DNA of 64,000 nucleotides from Vibrio sinaloensis (GTDB lineage Bacteria > Pseudomonadota > Gammaproteobacteria > Enterobacterales > Vibrionaceae), in NCBI RefSeq assembly GCF_000808535.1, contig NZ_JWLV01000009.1:124001-188000 (forward strand). The letters are read 5' to 3'. A program made the position numbers and the translations under genes. The notes under the pieces were generated by a model, which was given only the letters and a program-made list of their open reading frames with translations, searched no databases and was not told the DNA's origin. Positions within the stretch are counted from its first letter, which is position 1. The number at the start of each line of letters is the position of its first letter. Below are positions 30,127 through 39,034 of this stretch, piece after piece.

Positions 30127-30158
30127 AATAGAGCCCAAGTTTCGGCTCAGGCTCTATT
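30127..30158. terminator. Bidirectional terminator between the M20 gene and the usp gene
   Basis: Arms AATAGAGCC and GGCTCTATT around a 14-base loop, between convergent genes. Confidence 0.7.
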
Positions 30159-30167
30159 GTTCAGCTT

Positions 30168-30593
30168 TTAACGAACGACAAACACCGAACATGGCGCATG
30201 GCGCACCACTTTGGCAGCATTCGAACCCAACAAATAAGAACGTAACCTAGGTTTGGCAGACGCCATCACGATGGCATCCGCATTTGAACGCTTGGCTTGA
30301 GCCACGACTTCATCAAACACAACGCCATTTCTGACGATACTTTTGCCGCGATGTGGCCGAGGAACAAGCTGTTCAAGCATGGTTTGCACGCGGTCAAAGG
30401 CACTAAGGTGGTGTTCAGAAAACGCGTTTCCTGTCACCGTCGGAACCATACTGTGGTGCACTCTGGCATCATCCACATACAGCATGTCGATCACCCCGTC
30501 TTCAGCAATCAATTTGAGTGCCATTTCGACCTCTAGTTTAACAACATCTGGGTAAGCCAAATCTACTGGCATTAAGATTCGTTGTAGGCTCAT
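30168..30593 (-). CDS. Universal stress protein (UspA family) linked to a TRAP operon
   Basis: 141 residues, one Usp domain: ILMPVDLAYPDVVKLEVEMALKL at the start and ADAIVMASAKPRLRSYLLGSNAAKVVRHAPCSVFVVR at the end (given here by positions about 107-141), which resembles the ATP-binding G-rich region. It begins 1 base after dctM and is the last gene of the dctP-Q-M-usp operon. The same arrangement occurs in Halomonas teaABCD, where the UspA-like TeaD negatively regulates the ectoine TRAP transporter. A regulatory role on this transporter is therefore a fair inference. Confidence 0.85.
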   Translation of the reverse strand: MSLQRILMPVDLAYPDVVKLEVEMALKLIAEDGVIDMLYVDDARVHHSMVPTVTGNAFSEHHLSAFDRVQTMLEQLVPRPHRGKSIVRNGVVFDEVVAQAKRSNADAIVMASAKPRLRSYLLGSNAAKVVRHAPCSVFVVR

Positions 30594-30594
30594 A

Positions 30595-31917
30595 TCAATT
30601 TACTCCCATCACTTTATTAGGCAGCCACATCACCACTTCAGGGAACAGCATACAAAGCACCAAGACGCAGAGCTTGAGCAAGATAAATGGCAATATCGAA
30701 CGGTAGATATCCATCATGCTCACCCCCGGTGGCGCAATACCTTTGAGATAGAAGAGGGCAAACCCATATGGCGGTGTTTGGACCGCGATTTCGATGTTCA
30801 AAATCATCAAAATACCAAACCATATCGGGTCATAGCCCAGCGATACGACAATCGGTGTGAAGAGTGGTGCACACATTAAAACAATGATCAGCTCATCAAT
30901 GATGAAGCCCAGCAGCAGCATGATAACCTGCAGTAATATGATGACGCCAAGCGGAGGCAAGCCGAGATCTTGGGTAATTTGCGCCACCATGTTTTGCACG
31001 CCACTGAGCATGTGGAAATTACTAAATAAAGATGCGCCGAGAATGATCCACATCGACACGCTGACCAACATGGCCGTTTCAAACCCAGAAGACTTAAACA
31101 TCTCAAAACGGAAGCGTTTAAAGATCACCGCAAGCAAAATGGCGCCAACCACACCAATTGCTCCCGACTCAGTGGGCGTCGCAATCCCTGTAATAATGCT
31201 ACCAAGTACAGCAACAATCAGCAGTAGTGAGAACAAACCATCACGAGCCGTTCGCACCTTCTCTTTGCCTGTCATGCTGCTTTCCACCCCTGTGCCTAAC
31301 GGTGCTTTTTTTGGGTTGAGCTTGCAACTAATAATGACATAAGCAATCAGCAAGCTGATCGAGATAAGCGCGGGAATGATGGCAGCAAGAAACATACGCC
31401 CAACCGAGTTTTGCGTCGTCGCGGCATACATTATCATCGGAATGCTCGGCGGGATCAGAATCCCCAAACCACCGCCCGCCATAATGACCCCCAGAGCCAG
31501 TCGCTTGTCATACCCTCTTTCGAGCATTGGCTTGAGCGCAATACTGCCTGAAGTCATGATGCCCGCACCGATGATGCCAACCATCGCCCCAATCATTGAG
31601 CAAACACCGATCACGCTGATCGCCAACGATCCTCGCAAACGGCCTATCACCATTTGGCTGGCGTTGAACATCGCATCCCCAATCCCAGAGCGAGTCAGCA
31701 ATTGTCCCATGTAGATGTAAAGCGGAATAGCGAGCAAGATAAAACTGAAAAAGTTACTTTCTATCGTAGTGGGTACAAGGTTAAAGATTCCCTCTCCCCA
31801 CGTCATGTACCCCATTCCCATAGCAATGCCACCCAGAGCAAGGCCAACCGGCGCACCGAGTGCAAAACTAAATAAAATACAGCCGATTAACAGCAGGGTT
31901 AATACTTCTATACTCAT
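30595..31917 (-). CDS. dctM: TRAP transporter large permease (DctM)
   Basis: 440 residues with about 12 membrane segments and typical DctM features: SIEVLTLLLIGCILFSFALG at the N terminus, GIGDAMFNASQMVIGRLRGS, and GIVTPTESGAIGVVGA-like GIATPTESGAIGVVGAILLA. It forms the Na+-driven transport channel. Its ATG overlaps the dctQ stop (ATGA), showing translational coupling. The substrate class of TRAP systems is mostly organic acids; the neighbours suggest a C4-C6 carboxylate or omega-amino acid. Confidence 0.92.
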   Translation of the reverse strand: MSIEVLTLLLIGCILFSFALGAPVGLALGGIAMGMGYMTWGEGIFNLVPTTIESNFFSFILLAIPLYIYMGQLLTRSGIGDAMFNASQMVIGRLRGSLAISVIGVCSMIGAMVGIIGAGIMTSGSIALKPMLERGYDKRLALGVIMAGGGLGILIPPSIPMIMYAATTQNSVGRMFLAAIIPALISISLLIAYVIISCKLNPKKAPLGTGVESSMTGKEKVRTARDGLFSLLLIVAVLGSIITGIATPTESGAIGVVGAILLAVIFKRFRFEMFKSSGFETAMLVSVSMWIILGASLFSNFHMLSGVQNMVAQITQDLGLPPLGVIILLQVIMLLLGFIIDELIIVLMCAPLFTPIVVSLGYDPIWFGILMILNIEIAVQTPPYGFALFYLKGIAPPGVSMMDIYRSILPFILLKLCVLVLCMLFPEVVMWLPNKVMGVN

Positions 31918-32492
31918 ACATCCCCCGCCTGTTCAAGTAAGCTTTCTCTTGGTTGTTGCTCTTCAACCTGCTGTTCAATCAGCGATTTTCCCATCACCAC
32001 ATAGTAAAGGTCTTGGATCATGTCACTGGTAAATTGAACAATAAATGCGCCGCATGCCACCATCATCATCACCCAGAAATGAGCCATAGACGGAGCCCAC
32101 TCGGATTGGCGTCGATAGTTAAACTCCATCGCTTCTTCAAACTTGCCCAGTGCCATCATCAGCACAACCGACAAAAAGAAGATTGCCAGTGAATAAGAAA
32201 CGAGATTAAACAGCGAGCGAACGCGCATAGAAACGGAAAGGTAGAACACATCCACATTGATGTGCGCTTTATTCTGCTGGGCTAACGCGCCACCCAAGGC
32301 AGCAATATAGCCAAACAGAAACAATGACACGTCATATGCCCAAATAGTGGGTTTACCAAGCACGTAACGAGAGAACACTTCAAAGGCAACGGTGAGTGCT
32401 AATATCGGCATCAATACCGATGCGGACACACCAATCCAATAAACCAAGCGATTAATACCAAGGCAATACGCTGCCAAAACCTTACTTAACAT
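31914..32492 (-). CDS. dctQ: TRAP transporter small permease (DctQ)
   Basis: 192 residues from the ATG at 32492, with AGGGAT upstream; the frame continues 25 codons further without a good site. Four membrane segments and the DctQ signature VAFEVFSRYVLGKPTIWAYD near residue 40. It is needed for assembly with DctM. It lies 111 bases after dctP and overlaps dctM by 4 bases. Confidence 0.9.
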   Translation of the reverse strand: MLSKVLAAYCLGINRLVYWIGVSASVLMPILALTVAFEVFSRYVLGKPTIWAYDVSLFLFGYIAALGGALAQQNKAHINVDVFYLSVSMRVRSLFNLVSYSLAIFFLSVVLMMALGKFEEAMEFNYRRQSEWAPSMAHFWVMMMVACGAFIVQFTSDMIQDLYYVVMGKSLIEQQVEEQQPRESLLEQAGDV

Positions 32493-32603
32493 AGACGCTA
32501 TCCCTGCCAGCAAATGAGAAAAGGGGGCAAGCCCCCTAGATTGACCACTTCGCCTGCAATTCGACATCTACCCCAAGATTTGAACAAAGCGAAGTGGGCA
32601 GTT

Positions 32604-33635
32604 TTAGTTATTTTGTACAATCTTAATTAAACGTTGGCTGTACTTATCTGAATCGGCGTATTCGCTCCACAGTGAGCCTGCCGCATCGTTCCATTTCACC
32701 ACATCTTCAGCACTTGGCTCTGGGCTCCACTTCATGCCTTTCGCTTCCATATCTGCGATAGCTTGAGATTCCCACAGTCTCGACTTCGTCATCTGCTCAC
32801 GAGCATGTACTGCGCTTGCCGCTCGAACAATCGCTTGTAGATCTTCAGGAAGTTTGTTCCACGCGCTTTTGTTCACCACGATTGGCAACGCTTGAGCGCC
32901 AGCTATCGGTAAGCGGTACATGTACTTCGCAACTTCGACGTGGTTACCGTCTCGGTGGTCGATGAGGTTACTGCCAATTGAGCCATCAATAACCCCAGTG
33001 GCTAGGCTGGTGTAGATTTCACTCCAAGAAAGTGACGCAGGTGAAGCGCCTAGATTGCGAAGGAACTTACCGTATGCCCCTGGCGCGCGAATCTTCAGCC
33101 CTTTAAACTCTTCAACGGAGTTAATTGGCTTTTTGGTTAATACGTAAACAGGCAACTGAATGTAAGGTTCCAGCCAAACAAGGTTTTGTTTGTCATAAGC
33201 CTCTTCTAAAACGTCACCCCAACCTTTTTCGTGGAATAGCGCGCTGAGTTCACCGACATCGTCCGTCATTCCCGGTAGGCCCACTTCCACCACACCGGCA
33301 GGAAACTCACCCGCATGCATTGGCTGAAAAGGCGCCCCCATGGTCATTAAGCCAGATTTCACCGAGCCAAGAACGCCAGTTTGTCCAACGCCTTCTCCAG
33401 CATACATAACTTGTACTGAGATTCGTCCGTTCGACATCGCTTCAATATTTTCCGCAAAGCTTTTATACACCTCACCATAAGCGGTACCGCGTGAATAAAG
33501 GTTTACAAAACGCCAGTTATGCTCAGCGGCAAAGGCTTGCGACGCAGTAAAAAAGGTACTGGAAATGGCCAGTGCGTACCCTGCGACCATCTTGGTAATG
33601 CTTTTTGAGTGCAGCTTGCGTAAGGTTTTAAACAT
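32604..33635 (-). CDS. dctP: TRAP transporter solute-binding protein (DctP)
   Basis: 343 residues from the ATG at 33635, which follows AAGGAGAA. A signal peptide is cut after SQAFA near residue 36. The DctP fold is seen in GRISVQVMYAGEGVG, the signature FKGLKIRAPGAYGKFLRNLGA, where the Arg forms the usual salt bridge to a carboxylate, and SWSEIYTSLATGVIDG. The conserved Arg implies a carboxylate ligand. It is the first gene of the operon, so the protein is probably the most abundant product. The 302-base upstream region holds a short dyad and, further away, the terminator of the dehydrogenase gene. Confidence 0.9.
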   Translation of the reverse strand: MFKTLRKLHSKSITKMVAGYALAISSTFFTASQAFAAEHNWRFVNLYSRGTAYGEVYKSFAENIEAMSNGRISVQVMYAGEGVGQTGVLGSVKSGLMTMGAPFQPMHAGEFPAGVVEVGLPGMTDDVGELSALFHEKGWGDVLEEAYDKQNLVWLEPYIQLPVYVLTKKPINSVEEFKGLKIRAPGAYGKFLRNLGASPASLSWSEIYTSLATGVIDGSIGSNLIDHRDGNHVEVAKYMYRLPIAGAQALPIVVNKSAWNKLPEDLQAIVRAASAVHAREQMTKSRLWESQAIADMEAKGMKWSPEPSAEDVVKWNDAAGSLWSEYADSDKYSQRLIKIVQNN

Positions 33636-33666
33636 GAAGGTTCTCCTTGAATTATTCCTGTTTACT

Positions 33667-33679
33667 CTGACTGAGTCAG
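33667..33679. promoter_or_regulatory. Short dyad in the dctP leader
   Basis: CTGACT-G-AGTCAG has 6-base perfect arms and ends 32 bases before the dctP ATG. It may be a regulator site or a small hairpin. The surrounding 302-base gap (33636-33937) is otherwise AT-rich, with no gene seen. Confidence 0.35.
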
Positions 33680-33842
33680 GCACAGTATTGGCGTGACATT
33701 TCTCTTCCTCGTTGTCACCTTGTTAGAAATAATTACAATTCATTTACATCTATTAAATTCATATTTATCCACCTAAAGTTTTACCATCATCAAACCTTTT
33801 CATTTTTGGTGCTTATCTATGCATCTGTTGCAAAATACAAAA

Positions 33843-33870
33843 ACAAAAAAAGCAGCACCGAAGTGCTGCT
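33843..33870 (-). terminator. Terminator of the semialdehyde dehydrogenase gene
   Basis: Arms AGCAGCAC and GTGCTGCT with a CGAA/TTCG tetraloop, followed on the minus strand by a run of seven T. It separates the dehydrogenase transcript from the TRAP operon. Confidence 0.9.
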
Positions 33871-33937
33871 AAAAGCATGAACCCCAAGGGGCCTGAACAA
33901 ACTAACAATGATAGGGAAACTGTTTTAAACGAGCTGA

Positions 33938-35377
33938 TTACAACCCGTGACAGAGGTATTTGATCTCTAAATAATCATCAATACCGTATTTGGATCCTTC
34001 ACGCCCGCTACCAGACTCTTTCACTCCACCAAACGGCGCAACTTCGGTTGAGATAATGCCTTCATTGATGCCGATAATGCCGTATTCCAGCGCCTCACTC
34101 ACTCGCCATACGCGGCTATGGTTTTGGGTATAAAAATAGGCAGCCAGACCAAATGGGGTGTCATTGGCTCGGCGGATCACATCTTCTTCATCATCGAAGC
34201 GGAATATCGTAGAGACCGGGCCAAACAACTCCTGATGCGCAATATCCATCGCTTCGGTCACATTCGTTAAAATCGTCGGTTGGTAATAGTGCTCACCGAC
34301 CGATGAGACCGCGCCGCCTAGCACTAACTGGGCACCTTGTTGCTGTGCCGTTGCCACCAGCTCGTCGACTTTGTCGATGGCCTTTTGATTAATCAGAGGC
34401 CCGATATCCGTTCCCTCAGCGAGACCTTGGCCAACTTTCAGCTCACTCACGGCTTGGGTATAGCGCTGTACAAACTCATCGTAAATCGCATCATGGATGT
34501 ACAAACGGTTGGTACAAACGCAGGTTTGACCGGCATTACGATACTTTGAAATCAACGCGCCCTGCACGGCTTTGTCTAGATCTGCGTCCTCAAAAACAAT
34601 AAATGGCGCGTTACCGCCCAGCTCAAGGGAGACCTTTTTCACCGTATCAGCCGCTTGACGCAAAATCAGTTTGCCAACGGGAGTGGACCCCGTAAATGAC
34701 ACCTTGCGAACTAAAGGATGGCAGCACAGTACCTCACCCACTTCGGCAGGGCGAGACGTGGTCACCACGTTAATCACCCCTTTAGGAATGCCTGCTTGCT
34801 CGGCAAGAGAAGCCATCGCCAATGCACACAACGGCGTATCTTCGCCAGGTTTAACCACCACAGTACAGCCCGCCGCGAGCGCAGGGCCGACTTTGCGGGT
34901 GATCATCGCAACCGGAAAGTTCCACGGCGTAATGGCACTCACAACACCGACGGGTTGTTTTATGGTCATGTAGCGATTGCTAGGGTTGGCAGCAGGAATC
35001 ACATCGCCGTACATTCGCTTCGCTTCTTCAGCGAACCATTCGATAAACGACGCGCCATACATTACTTCTCCGTAGGCTTCCTTATAAGGTTTGCCTTGCT
35101 CACTGGTCAGCAACTTAGCGAGCCCATCCGCGTTTTCGACAATCAAGTCAAACCAACGTTTGAGTAATCCCGCACGATGCTTCGCTGTGGTTTTGCGCCA
35201 CTCTTGGAATGCGGTATGCGCTGCGTTAACCGCGGCTTCCGATTCCACTTTTCCCATATCTGGCACCGTGGTAATGACATCTCCGGTCGCGGGATTGAGT
35301 ACCTCGACTCGCTTACCATCGTTAGCATCGACCCATTCTCCGTTTATCCAACCTTGGGATAGAACCAAATCTCTCAT
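33938..35377 (-). CDS. gabD: Succinate/glutarate-semialdehyde dehydrogenase (GabD-like)
   Basis: 479 residues from the ATG at 35377, with AGGAA upstream. NAD(P)+-dependent aldehyde dehydrogenase: FTGSTPVGKLI cofactor motif, catalytic Glu in LELGGNAPFIVF, and nucleophile C286 in AGQTCVCTNRLY. The overall sequence is GabD type, with the second Cys two residues on that is linked to redox control in E. coli GabD. It oxidises succinate semialdehyde and, in E. coli, also glutarate semialdehyde to glutarate. With glaH and lhgO nearby the glutarate role is plausible. It is monocistronic and divergent from a LysR gene across 129 bases. Confidence 0.9.
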   Translation of the reverse strand: MRDLVLSQGWINGEWVDANDGKRVEVLNPATGDVITTVPDMGKVESEAAVNAAHTAFQEWRKTTAKHRAGLLKRWFDLIVENADGLAKLLTSEQGKPYKEAYGEVMYGASFIEWFAEEAKRMYGDVIPAANPSNRYMTIKQPVGVVSAITPWNFPVAMITRKVGPALAAGCTVVVKPGEDTPLCALAMASLAEQAGIPKGVINVVTTSRPAEVGEVLCCHPLVRKVSFTGSTPVGKLILRQAADTVKKVSLELGGNAPFIVFEDADLDKAVQGALISKYRNAGQTCVCTNRLYIHDAIYDEFVQRYTQAVSELKVGQGLAEGTDIGPLINQKAIDKVDELVATAQQQGAQLVLGGAVSSVGEHYYQPTILTNVTEAMDIAHQELFGPVSTIFRFDDEEDVIRRANDTPFGLAAYFYTQNHSRVWRVSEALEYGIIGINEGIISTEVAPFGGVKESGSGREGSKYGIDDYLEIKYLCHGL

Positions 35378-35416
35378 CACTTAGATTCCTACATTTATAA
35401 ATATTATCAACGTCAA

Positions 35417-35430
35417 AGATTAATCAATCT
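35417..35430. promoter_or_regulatory. Candidate LysR operator between gabD and lysR
   Basis: AGATTAATCAATCT has inverted 5-base arms AGATT and AATCT in the divergent promoter region, where a LysR-type regulator of gabD would be expected to bind. No T-N11-A assignment is certain. Confidence 0.35.
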
Positions 35431-35506
35431 AAATCGCGCATAATCACCAAAACACATAACAAAATAATAACAAACAGCCGAGGGATATAAATGCCCTTGG
35501 CTAAAC

Positions 35507-36463
35507 ATGAAGTTTTATGAGCCTAAAACTATGACTAAAAACCCTTCGCCTGTCGGTCAAATTGGTGACTACGAAATCAAACAACTCAAAATCTTTAAAG
35601 TTGTCGCAGATTGCGGTGGCTTTTCTGCGGCGGAAACCGAGCTGAATATCAGCCGCTCCACCATCAGTATCCACATTTCAAACTTGGAGTCTCGACTTAA
35701 TCTCATCCTCTGCCGCCGCGGCCGTTCTGGCTTTGCCTTAACCGAAGAAGGCGTGGTTGTCTATGAAGCGACAGTCAAACTGCTCGGCGAACTGGAGGAT
35801 TTTCGAAACACGATCAATCACCTCGACATACAGCTGTCAGGCAGCCTGACAGTTCTGTTTAGTGACACCATCAGTTTAGATCAACGAGCCTGCATTCCTG
35901 AGGTGGTTGGTAAGTTTTCAAAATTGGCACAAGAGGTCTATCTCACCGCTGAAGTCGCTCGGATGACAGAAATTGAGCGTATGGTGATGCAAGAAGAAGC
36001 TGATATTGGCTTTATTCCTTTTCACCGTGAGTTGGATGGATTGGAATACGAACATATCTATACCGACATTTGCTACCTCTATGCGAGTAAAGAGAATCCG
36101 TTGGCGGCGCTGTCTGATGACGAACTGACTGATGAGATCATTGATGGCTTCCCTGTCGCCTATGCCGGAATGAAAACCCAAGAGCGCATTAACGGCCATC
36201 TTGCCAATATGAATCTCAAAGCCACTGCGTACAACTATGAGTCTCGCATGGCGCTGTTGCTCTCTTCGCGCTTTATTGGTTACTTGCCAGAACACTACGC
36301 CAAACCTTACGTTGACTCTGGTGAGCTGGTAACAATCGCACCAGAGCGTCGTTACTATCACCTTGAGATCATGGCCATTACCAAAAAGACCAATGCGCTG
36401 AACAAGGTGCGCTCACTGTTTATTAAGACCATGCGCGATTGTTACCGCAAGCATAATAAATAG
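35507..36463 (+). CDS. LysR-family transcriptional regulator, divergent from gabD
   Basis: 318 residues at most; the ATG at 35531 is an alternative, because neither start has a strong ribosome site. N-terminal winged helix-turn-helix (KIFKVVADCGGFSAAETELNISRSTISIHISNLE, about residues 28-61), then a LysR substrate-binding domain. Gene orientation suggests it controls the divergent dehydrogenase and perhaps the other cluster genes; the inducer may be a semialdehyde, glutarate or an omega-amino acid. It ends at a terminator shared with lhgO. Confidence 0.87.
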   Translation: MKFYEPKTMTKNPSPVGQIGDYEIKQLKIFKVVADCGGFSAAETELNISRSTISIHISNLESRLNLILCRRGRSGFALTEEGVVVYEATVKLLGELEDFRNTINHLDIQLSGSLTVLFSDTISLDQRACIPEVVGKFSKLAQEVYLTAEVARMTEIERMVMQEEADIGFIPFHRELDGLEYEHIYTDICYLYASKENPLAALSDDELTDEIIDGFPVAYAGMKTQERINGHLANMNLKATAYNYESRMALLLSSRFIGYLPEHYAKPYVDSGELVTIAPERRYYHLEIMAITKKTNALNKVRSLFIKTMRDCYRKHNK

Positions 36464-36488
36464 CGGTGCGTCCTGTGGCCCGAAAAGC

Positions 36489-36517
36489 AAAAAGCCTGAA
36501 GTGATATTCAGGCTTTT
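36489..36517. terminator. Bidirectional terminator between lysR and lhgO
   Basis: Arms AAAGCCTGAA and TTCAGGCTTT with a 6-base loop and flanking A/T runs, between convergent genes. Confidence 0.85.
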
Positions 36518-36538
36518 GACTCAATGGGTATTTAATCG

Positions 36539-37792
36539 TTATGCGACCTCTGAGATAGGCTCATTTGAATCTTGCTGAGCATTGTCGATCCCCTGCTTGG
36601 TGGCAATTTTGTCACAAATATAACCACCGATTGGAATGGCAGAGGTGGCCGCAGGCGATGGCGCATTACACACATGTAAGCTGCGCTCACTTTCCGCAAA
36701 CAAAAAGTCATGCACTAAGGTGCCATCTTTTAACACGGCTTGTGCGCGAATACCCGCAGGGTAGGGCTTTAGATCCTCGACAGTTATCTGCGGGCAGTAT
36801 TTATTAACCAGCTTTAAATAGCCCGGTTTCCACCACGAGTTTTTTGTTTCAATTAAGCCTGTTTTGAGGTGTTTGGCGCTCACTTTCCAAAATCCGCTGA
36901 AGCTCACCATGTCGAGCACATCACGCAAGTTGAAATTGATTTTGCCGTAACCTTCACGCTTCCACCCTTGAACCGCGTTGGGGCCAACCGTCACTGAACC
37001 ATCGATCATCCTTGTTAAATGAACTCCCAAAAACGGCAAATCAGGATCAGGGATCGGGTAGATAAGGTGATTAACGATGTTGTTGTACTTCTCTGGCAAG
37101 CGATAGTACTCTCCACGATAAGGCACAATTTGGAAATCGGTTTCGAGGCCCAACATACGGGTTAACCGGTCGGCCATCAGCCCAGAGCAAACAACCAAGA
37201 ACTGGCCATGAAAATCGACGCTATGCTGCTGACACTCACCTTGAACCGTGATCAGCTCAGGCGTTTCCACCAGTCCCGTTACTTGAGTGTTGAGCTGCAC
37301 TTCGCCACCCGCGGCAACGAACTCCTGCGCCATTTTTTCCGTCACTTGGCGATAGTTGACAATACTGGTGGTCGATACTGCAATGGCGCCCAAGCCCACG
37401 ATGTTCGGTTCGCGCTTTTTCAGCTCATCTTGATCAATCAGTTCTACGTCTAAGCCATTTTGATGGCAACGCTCGTACAGCGCTTGCATCCGCTCGACTT
37501 CTTGCTCTGAGGTTGCCACCAGTAACTTGCCACAGTTCTCCACTGCAATATCGTGTTTGGCGCAGAACTCCGTTGTCGCTGCCACGCCTGCTTTACAAAA
37601 CTCTGCCTTTAAACTGCCCGGAGCATAGTAAACGCCCGCATGAATCACGCCGCTATTGTGACCAGTTTGATGGTGCGAAAAGCCCGATTCTTTTTCGATC
37701 AGCAATATCGTTTTCTCTGGATAGCGACTTTGCAACTGCCACGCTGTCGAGACACCCACAATGCCACCACCAATTACGATGTAGTCATACAT
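36539..37792 (-). CDS. lhgO: L-2-hydroxyglutarate dehydrogenase/oxidase
   Basis: 417 residues from the ATG at 37792; a GTG nine codons upstream is possible. FAD-dependent DAO-family enzyme: dinucleotide motif VIGGGIVGVSTAWQL at the N terminus, HHQTGHNSGVIHAGVYYAPGSLKA typical of LhgO (about residues 48-71), and VGPNAVQGWKREGY further on. It oxidises L-2-hydroxyglutarate to 2-oxoglutarate and passes electrons to the quinone pool in E. coli. It lies 116 bases downstream of glaH on the same strand, as in the E. coli csiD-lhgO order, so the pair completes glutarate breakdown to a TCA-cycle acid. Confidence 0.92.
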   Translation of the reverse strand: MYDYIVIGGGIVGVSTAWQLQSRYPEKTILLIEKESGFSHHQTGHNSGVIHAGVYYAPGSLKAEFCKAGVAATTEFCAKHDIAVENCGKLLVATSEQEVERMQALYERCHQNGLDVELIDQDELKKREPNIVGLGAIAVSTTSIVNYRQVTEKMAQEFVAAGGEVQLNTQVTGLVETPELITVQGECQQHSVDFHGQFLVVCSGLMADRLTRMLGLETDFQIVPYRGEYYRLPEKYNNIVNHLIYPIPDPDLPFLGVHLTRMIDGSVTVGPNAVQGWKREGYGKINFNLRDVLDMVSFSGFWKVSAKHLKTGLIETKNSWWKPGYLKLVNKYCPQITVEDLKPYPAGIRAQAVLKDGTLVHDFLFAESERSLHVCNAPSPAATSAIPIGGYICDKIATKQGIDNAQQDSNEPISEVA

Positions 37793-37908
37793 TTTTTCCA
37801 CGCTTACCTGCTCCTTCACTGCCGTTGTTATTGTTGTTTATAGCGAAACGGCTTCACCACTCCCCAGCAAAGCCGTTTGACTATACGCCCCATTTCTGAG
37901 GCTAGCCG

Positions 37909-38868
37909 CTAACGCGTAAAGTGACCGCGTTGGCGTAACAGTTCACGCTTCAACCCTTCGTGTGCGACGAACTTATCGCGACCATGCAGCCAACAGTGGT
38001 TTTGTACCACCAGCATGCTGCCAACGTTGACACGAACATTGAAACAGTTGCTGTCACTCTCTAGTGACTCGCTCATCTGATGCAAATACAAACCTTGCTG
38101 CATGTTCTGTGGTTGAGCAAACTGGTCAATGAACAACATGTGCGGTTTACCATTCTTGTCCTCTTCAAAGAACACTGGATGCTCGATGGTGTAGCCAACG
38201 TTTTTACTCGGTGGCGCACCCCAAACAATGTTTTGCTTCGCCATTGGGTGATGATAAAAACGCTCAAGGTCTTGCCAATCATCCACATGAAGCAGCAGCG
38301 AATCCCCCATTTGCATGTTCTTCTCATCCATTTTCATCATCAGGACAAAATCGGTACGCTCATTCACGTAAGTGCCATCATTGTGCAGCTCCATACGACG
38401 ATGCGCTTGACGCAAGTAACTATCGCTGTTGTCGTCATTTTTTACTGTGAAGCGCGCGTAATATTTGCCATACATGGCGTCGAAGTTAGGAACACCGATA
38501 AGGTGAGAAATCGCAGTGGATAAGATGACAAAGAAGTCGCGCTGCTCATCACTGTCTTCAAATGCCGCTTTCACTTCTTCAGACGGCTCCAGTAGAAACG
38601 CGCCAGTTTCACGATCTTCCATCGTTTCGACTAAGAACTTACCAAGTTGATAATCACACGCTTTGTCCAATGCATCAGCCACTGCAAAGCGGAGAAATGG
38701 CTTGTATTCCAACGATTGCAAATTGTAGTTTTGGATTAAATCGCCAAAGGCATCCAAGGTTTCTTTGGCTAACGTCACCACTTGTAAACGTGGGCTTTCT
38801 GGGTGCAAAGAGATGGTAAACCCGCTACGTTCTTCGACGTTTTGATTAAGAACCTTCGCAATGTTCAT
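37909..38868 (-). CDS. glaH: Glutarate 2-hydroxylase (GlaH, CsiD)
   Basis: 319 residues of the CsiD family, Fe(II)/2-oxoglutarate-dependent dioxygenases that hydroxylate glutarate to L-2-hydroxyglutarate. The iron ligands are visible as H162 and D164 in ELHNDGTYVNERTD and a distal His in NHCWLHGRDKF (H295), with Arg residues near 308-313 for binding 2-oxoglutarate. Length and motifs match E. coli CsiD (325 residues). It leads the glaH-lhgO operon, divergent from a LysR gene rather than from the GntR regulator used in E. coli. A 9-base inverted repeat sits in the divergent promoter. Confidence 0.93.
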   Translation of the reverse strand: MNIAKVLNQNVEERSGFTISLHPESPRLQVVTLAKETLDAFGDLIQNYNLQSLEYKPFLRFAVADALDKACDYQLGKFLVETMEDRETGAFLLEPSEEVKAAFEDSDEQRDFFVILSTAISHLIGVPNFDAMYGKYYARFTVKNDDNSDSYLRQAHRRMELHNDGTYVNERTDFVLMMKMDEKNMQMGDSLLLHVDDWQDLERFYHHPMAKQNIVWGAPPSKNVGYTIEHPVFFEEDKNGKPHMLFIDQFAQPQNMQQGLYLHQMSESLESDSNCFNVRVNVGSMLVVQNHCWLHGRDKFVAHEGLKRELLRQRGHFTR

Positions 38869-38953
38869 TGTTTCACTTCCTTATTTGGCTGAGCAGCAAA
38901 TCTGCCGTTGTCGTCATTTGTTGTTTTGGCTAAGCGTCGACACTTGAGTTAAC

Positions 38954-39006
38954 AAAACTATAACGATTGCGAGATCATATTAACAATATATGGTATGTAT
39001 AGTTTT
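38954..39006. promoter_or_regulatory. Inverted repeat in the glaH-lysR divergent promoter
   Basis: AAAACTATA (38954-38962) and its exact complement TATAGTTTT (38998-39006) are separated by 35 bases in the 166-base intergenic region. Spaced dyads of this kind are common for LysR tetramers that bend DNA between divergent genes. The region is very AT-rich, so chance is possible. Confidence 0.45.
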
Positions 39007-39034
39007 CATATACAAAATAGATAGTGAGTTAATA

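Noticed and set aside
35918..36361. A 147-residue antisense frame in the first LysR gene
   Set aside because: It is an artefact of codon use in the LysR frame; no start signal or domain is visible.
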